Shown: piece after piece, positions 61,440-64,000 of the stretch
How positions within the stretch are numbered: the stretch's first letter is position 1
How the letters are laid out: each line of letters starts with the position of its first letter
Assembly (NCBI GenBank): GCA_050251815.1
Contig: JBFWMB010000002.1
Location: 1-64,000, forward strand
DNA length: 64,000 nt
Reading direction: 5' to 3'
Source: GWE2-40-63 sp050251815
GTDB lineage: Bacteria > Bacteroidota > Bacteroidia > Bacteroidales > SZUA-534
The notes under the pieces: generated by a model
What the model was told of the DNA's origin: nothing
Database searches by the model: none
What the model saw: the letters and a program-made list of their open reading frames with translations, nothing else
Program-made: the position numbers and the translations under genes

Positions 61440-61735
61440 GATATAAAGAACACAGCATCAGAGAACAGAACCCCGAAGGGGTATTACTATAATAGCCCCG
61501 GGTGGAAACCCGGGGTTTGGTTTTTCCCAAAGATAAGCGGTGCATGTAGTTCGTTTCCATGGAATATTGGTTTACCATGCACCGCAAACAACCGATGTTT
61601 ACAACAGGCAGGCTCCAGCCGGTGTTACTTGAATTCCGCTTGAACCCTTTCAGGGTTCGGGAATGGGTGAGGGTTTGCCTCCACATGTTTAACCTGCGGC
61701 TATTGTTGTTCAACCCGAAAGGTTGTTTGTAATTA
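61440..61735. repeat. palindrome-rich repeat region
   Basis: Many self-complementary stretches: ACCCCGAAGGGGT, CCCCGGGTGGAAACCCGGGG, GCGGTGCATG (61537-61546) with CATGCACCGC (61576-61585), GAACCCTTTCAGGGTTC, AACCCGAAAGGTT, and CAAACAACC (61585-61593) with GGTTGTTTG (61721-61729). It is GC-richer than the neighbours and has the look of a dispersed Bacteroidota repeat element or a structured RNA. Apparent short frames here are not supported as genes. Confidence 0.6.
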
Positions 61736-61934
61736 ACAATTTACAATGAACAAAGAGAAAGCCGTTGACGGGTTTCTGCTGCCTGGTTTCTATGTCTTTA
61801 GTCTTAAGTCTAATGTCTGTTAAAATCCACCTGCTGCATCCGCTCCAAATTTGCCAGGGAATGGTAAAAAATATCCCCCTTATTAAACGGCCGTTTTAGC
61901 TTACCGAGTCGGCTCAAAATTTTCGTCCCGATCG

Positions 61935-62004
61935 AAATAAATTTTCGTATAGACGCTTTTTAAAAACCGTATAGATGAAAATAAATTTTCGTCTATACGA
62001 AAAT
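61935..62004. repeat. competing inverted repeats (switch-like hairpins)
   Basis: CGTATAGATGAAAAT (61968-61982) pairs with ATTTTCGTCTATACG (61985-61999) around loop AA with one T-G pair. The same right arm, at 61990-62004, is a perfect complement of ATTTTCGTATAGACG at 61941-61955. So either the inner or the outer hairpin can form. A direct repeat AAATAAATTTTCGT also occurs at 61936 and 61980. No gene is present in 61736-62099. Confidence 0.65.
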
Positions 62005-62090
62005 AAGGCCTGCTGCAAGCCGCTACCAGTAAAGGTTTGAACACTGATGCATTTTCCTGATGTTTTGTGGGTTTAAAACTCTTGTAGCAT

Positions 62091-62118
62091 AAAAAAAAAC
62101 GGCCCCATTATGGGGCCG
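62091..62118 (-). terminator. intrinsic terminator of the SusD/SusE-like operon
   Basis: CGGCCCCAT (62100-62108) pairs with ATGGGGCCG (62110-62118), and nine T follow on the minus strand. It lies 24 bases beyond the stop at 62142. Confidence 0.85.
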
Positions 62119-62141
62119 CCTAAACCTAAATTAAAAAAGAA

Positions 62142-63638
62142 CTATTCCTTTACCAAATGTATAACTGGAGTTTCTTCTTTACCTTCATCATCATTTTGAC
62201 CTAACCAAATCCCTTCGGTACTGCTGGCAACATCTACCGCATAAATGTTTTTACCCGCTAAAGTAACGGCACAAACCGGAATATTTACATCGTCGGCAAA
62301 CGCTATGTAACCGCCTTTACTTATTGTATAGGTAGTTACCACACCATTAATGGTACATGTACCATCGGTGTTAAAGTTTAAACGAATTTCATAAGCATTG
62401 GTTAAACCAAGGGCTCCTCCTTTTGCCCAATCCGGTATGGCTGTTGTATCAGCCCAAGCGTTCATTACATCTTTAGTTGCCCAGCTAACCCAATCAATTG
62501 GAACGACAGCAACTTTCCAGGTTCCTGCCAGGGTTTCAGCGGTAATGTCGGTGCGAACCGGATGGGTCAATGGGGTTTTTACCCCATAATCGTAGCCTTT
62601 TACGATGTAATTGTATAACAACCAGCATTTGTTTTCATTATCTCCTTCGTAAGTTCGCTTCACACGCATAATCAATCCGGAATCTGAAGCATGTAAAATA
62701 GTAACGTTCTTTAAATCTTCCTCCAGAAACTGGCTGGGAATGGTTGCATTTCCATCGTTGGTTAAGCGTCCAATATCCATCGGGAAGCGTAACTCACCCG
62801 AGAAGCTAATATCGCCCATTTCATCACTTAAAGAAACTAGGCTACCATAACCTGTTTTTTCCAACATATAGTCCCATAACGACATATCGGTTCCCCCGGC
62901 ATTTTCTTTAGGAATAATTAAGTAATTGGGGTCTCTATCGTAAACGTTCATGGCAAATGAAGCGGTCGTTGGTTCACCGTCAATGGTTAAAGTAGCGGTG
63001 CGATTCACTCCATTAAATGTAATTTCACCAGCCTCGGGAGTTCCTCCCCAACCATAGATATTGGTTCCACCCCATGGGCCCCATGCACCATCTTCGTTTC
63101 CTCCAACACCTTCTTCTCCATAAAAATCGAGAGCATTATGGAAGTATACACTTTTGAAAACCGAGCTAGATGTTTCGACGCCGGCGTTGTCGATTGTGGT
63201 TGTTACCACTTCTCTCACATCGAGTACCCATGTTTTATTACCTTCGGCGCCACCTGTCAAAGCTTTCCAAGCCCCTCGTTCAAGATAAGACAGGTCGTCC
63301 TGTTCAATAACCACATCAAAAGGAGCCGAAGTTAAGGTAGTTCCACTGCCTAAGCTGCTGCAGGTTGCTGCATAGGTTCCTTTTAAGGGTAAATTAACGG
63401 TTACTGCTTTATCAACGGTTGGGTAATCGGTTCCGTCAACGGTAAACCACACGTTGCCGGGAATGGTGGTAGTAAAGGTTACATCGTTTCCATCGACCAC
63501 AAAGTTAAAGGTAGAACCTAAAACCGGAGTATAGTCAATGGCTGGTTCAGGGTCGTCGCTGTTCTCGCACGCGGTAACAAATACCAACATGAATGCGCTC
63601 AGCAAGAGAGACCATAATTTAACGTTCATTTTTTTCAT
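62142..63638 (-). CDS. SusE/SusF-like surface lipoprotein
   Basis: 498 residues. Signal peptide with lipobox VFVTACENS. A short N-terminal Ig-like segment (SVT-type GNDVTFTTTIPGNVWFTVDG) is followed by beta-rich, Trp/Gly-rich modules (GAWGPWGGTNIYGWGGTPEAG, NKCWLLYNYIVKGYDYGV) that look suited to glycan binding. It directly follows a SusD-like gene in a minus-strand operon, the place where SusE/F-type binding lipoproteins are found. Which glycan is bound is unknown. Confidence 0.7.
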   Translation of the reverse strand: MKKMNVKLWSLLLSAFMLVFVTACENSDDPEPAIDYTPVLGSTFNFVVDGNDVTFTTTIPGNVWFTVDGTDYPTVDKAVTVNLPLKGTYAATCSSLGSGTTLTSAPFDVVIEQDDLSYLERGAWKALTGGAEGNKTWVLDVREVVTTTIDNAGVETSSSVFKSVYFHNALDFYGEEGVGGNEDGAWGPWGGTNIYGWGGTPEAGEITFNGVNRTATLTIDGEPTTASFAMNVYDRDPNYLIIPKENAGGTDMSLWDYMLEKTGYGSLVSLSDEMGDISFSGELRFPMDIGRLTNDGNATIPSQFLEEDLKNVTILHASDSGLIMRVKRTYEGDNENKCWLLYNYIVKGYDYGVKTPLTHPVRTDITAETLAGTWKVAVVPIDWVSWATKDVMNAWADTTAIPDWAKGGALGLTNAYEIRLNFNTDGTCTINGVVTTYTISKGGYIAFADDVNIPVCAVTLAGKNIYAVDVASSTEGIWLGQNDDEGKEETPVIHLVKE

Positions 63639-63683
63639 AATTGTACTGATTTAATTAAGATAAATTGTTAGTTACACAGTTAG

Positions 63684-64000
63684 TTATTCCCAGCCGGTGT
63701 TTTGTATTAACACGCCACCCGACAGGGTTATTTGATTGTTTGGAATCTGAAACAGTCCTTTTGTTTTTATTAAATTGTTTCCGTCGATAATTTTCTCAAC
63801 CGCAGCATTACCGGTTAGTACGGTTCCACTGTAGGCCACTTTTGAAGCAGCATAGTTCAGGGTATGATCGTAACGCAGCAAATCCCAGTATCTCAGTCCT
63901 TCAAAAGCAAATTCGAGGCGACGTTCTTCAAAAATCACGTCTTTATCTACTGACACCAAAGGAAGCAACCCTCCGCGGGTGTGTACCCGGTTTACATAGG
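63684..64000 (-). CDS. RagB/SusD-family nutrient-uptake lipoprotein, C-terminal part
   Basis: The reading frame is open to the window edge; about 105 residues are visible. The stretch NRVHTRGGLLPLV and then EERRLEFAFEGLRYWDLLRY is the classic C-terminal SusD signature. The rest, and presumably a SusC TonB transporter gene, lie beyond 64000. The family binds glycans or other nutrients at the cell surface and hands them to SusC. Confidence 0.9.
   Translation of the reverse strand, partial: YVNRVHTRGGLLPLVSVDKDVIFEERRLEFAFEGLRYWDLLRYDHTLNYAASKVAYSGTVLTGNAAVEKIIDGNNLIKTKGLFQIPNNQITLSGGVLIQNTGWE

Noticed and set aside
61381..61713. 110-codon minus-strand frame
   Set aside because: Almost entirely within the palindrome-rich repeat; composition reflects the repeat, with no signal or domain.
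1..64000. CRISPR array, prophage, rRNA operon or plasmid origin
   Set aside because: Looked for repeats with regular spacing, phage structural or integrase genes, rRNA signatures and replication genes; none found. The palindromes at 59.4 and 61.4-62.0 kb are not evenly spaced.

Overview
The window reads as chromosome of a marine-type Bacteroidota, probably order Bacteroidales/Marinilabiliales. The evidence is AT-rich DNA, TTG...TAnnTTTG promoters, almost no Shine-Dalgarno sequences, a fused LpxC/FabZ, a SusD/SusE-type pair, a type IX secretion C-terminal signal and many lipoproteins with very short leader peptides. No rRNA, prophage, CRISPR array or plasmid gene was seen. Species cannot be named from this window.

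Layout. 1-2.8 kb: tail of an IS1595-like transposase, then a minus-strand operon (lipoprotein, VTC-type polyphosphate polymerase, DUF4956 membrane protein, DUF2490 barrel). 3-10.8 kb: cyclophilin lipoprotein, thiamine-binding protein, Ig-like lipoprotein, glycerol-3-phosphate dehydrogenase, a caspase-like lipoprotein and a phosphohexomutase. 10.8-18.2 kb (minus): esterase-like lipoprotein, dNTPase, lspA, a zinc-less DksA/TraR protein and ileS. 18.3-24.7 kb: large lipoprotein, tRNA-Val, thiL, universal stress protein, lpxA and lpxC/fabZ. 24.8-29.6 kb: a 1610-residue UvrA-like protein with four ATPase modules. 29.6-37.3 kb: YdeI-like protein, aldo/keto reductase, an ECF sigma/anti-sigma envelope-stress operon and a probable PPi-type PEP carboxykinase. 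37.6-43.3 kb: sufBCD, then mtnA and a class II aldolase. 43.4-43.96 kb: an intact CAU tRNA flanked by a disrupted copy of its 5' part and a repeat of its 3' part. 44-47.6 kb (minus): AraC, YceI, pirin, DoxX and DOPA-dioxygenase-like genes. 47.7-51 kb: Big_2 protein with type IX signal, and MscS. 51.1-57.4 kb: XRE-cupin regulator, radical-SAM aminomutase, pcaI-like, pcaJ-like, class III aminotransferase and pcaF-like thiolase. 57.6-59.9 kb: sufS, sufE and a sufT-like gene, split from sufBCD by about 16 kb. 60-61.3 kb: a second caspase-like lipoprotein. 61.4-62.1 kb: palindrome-rich repeats. 62.1-64 kb: SusE/F-like lipoprotein and the end of a SusD.

The most interesting unit is 51.1-57.4 kb. 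A lysine-2,3-aminomutase-family enzyme has lost both Asp residues that hold lysine's side-chain amine. It sits with a beta-transaminase-like enzyme and three genes that look like the last two steps of the 3-oxoadipate pathway, but with no aromatic-ring genes nearby. Together they could take an alpha-amino acid through its beta-isomer and 3-oxo acid to two acyl-CoAs; 2-aminoadipate to succinyl-CoA plus acetyl-CoA is the version that fits best. This is an inference from gene content and motifs.
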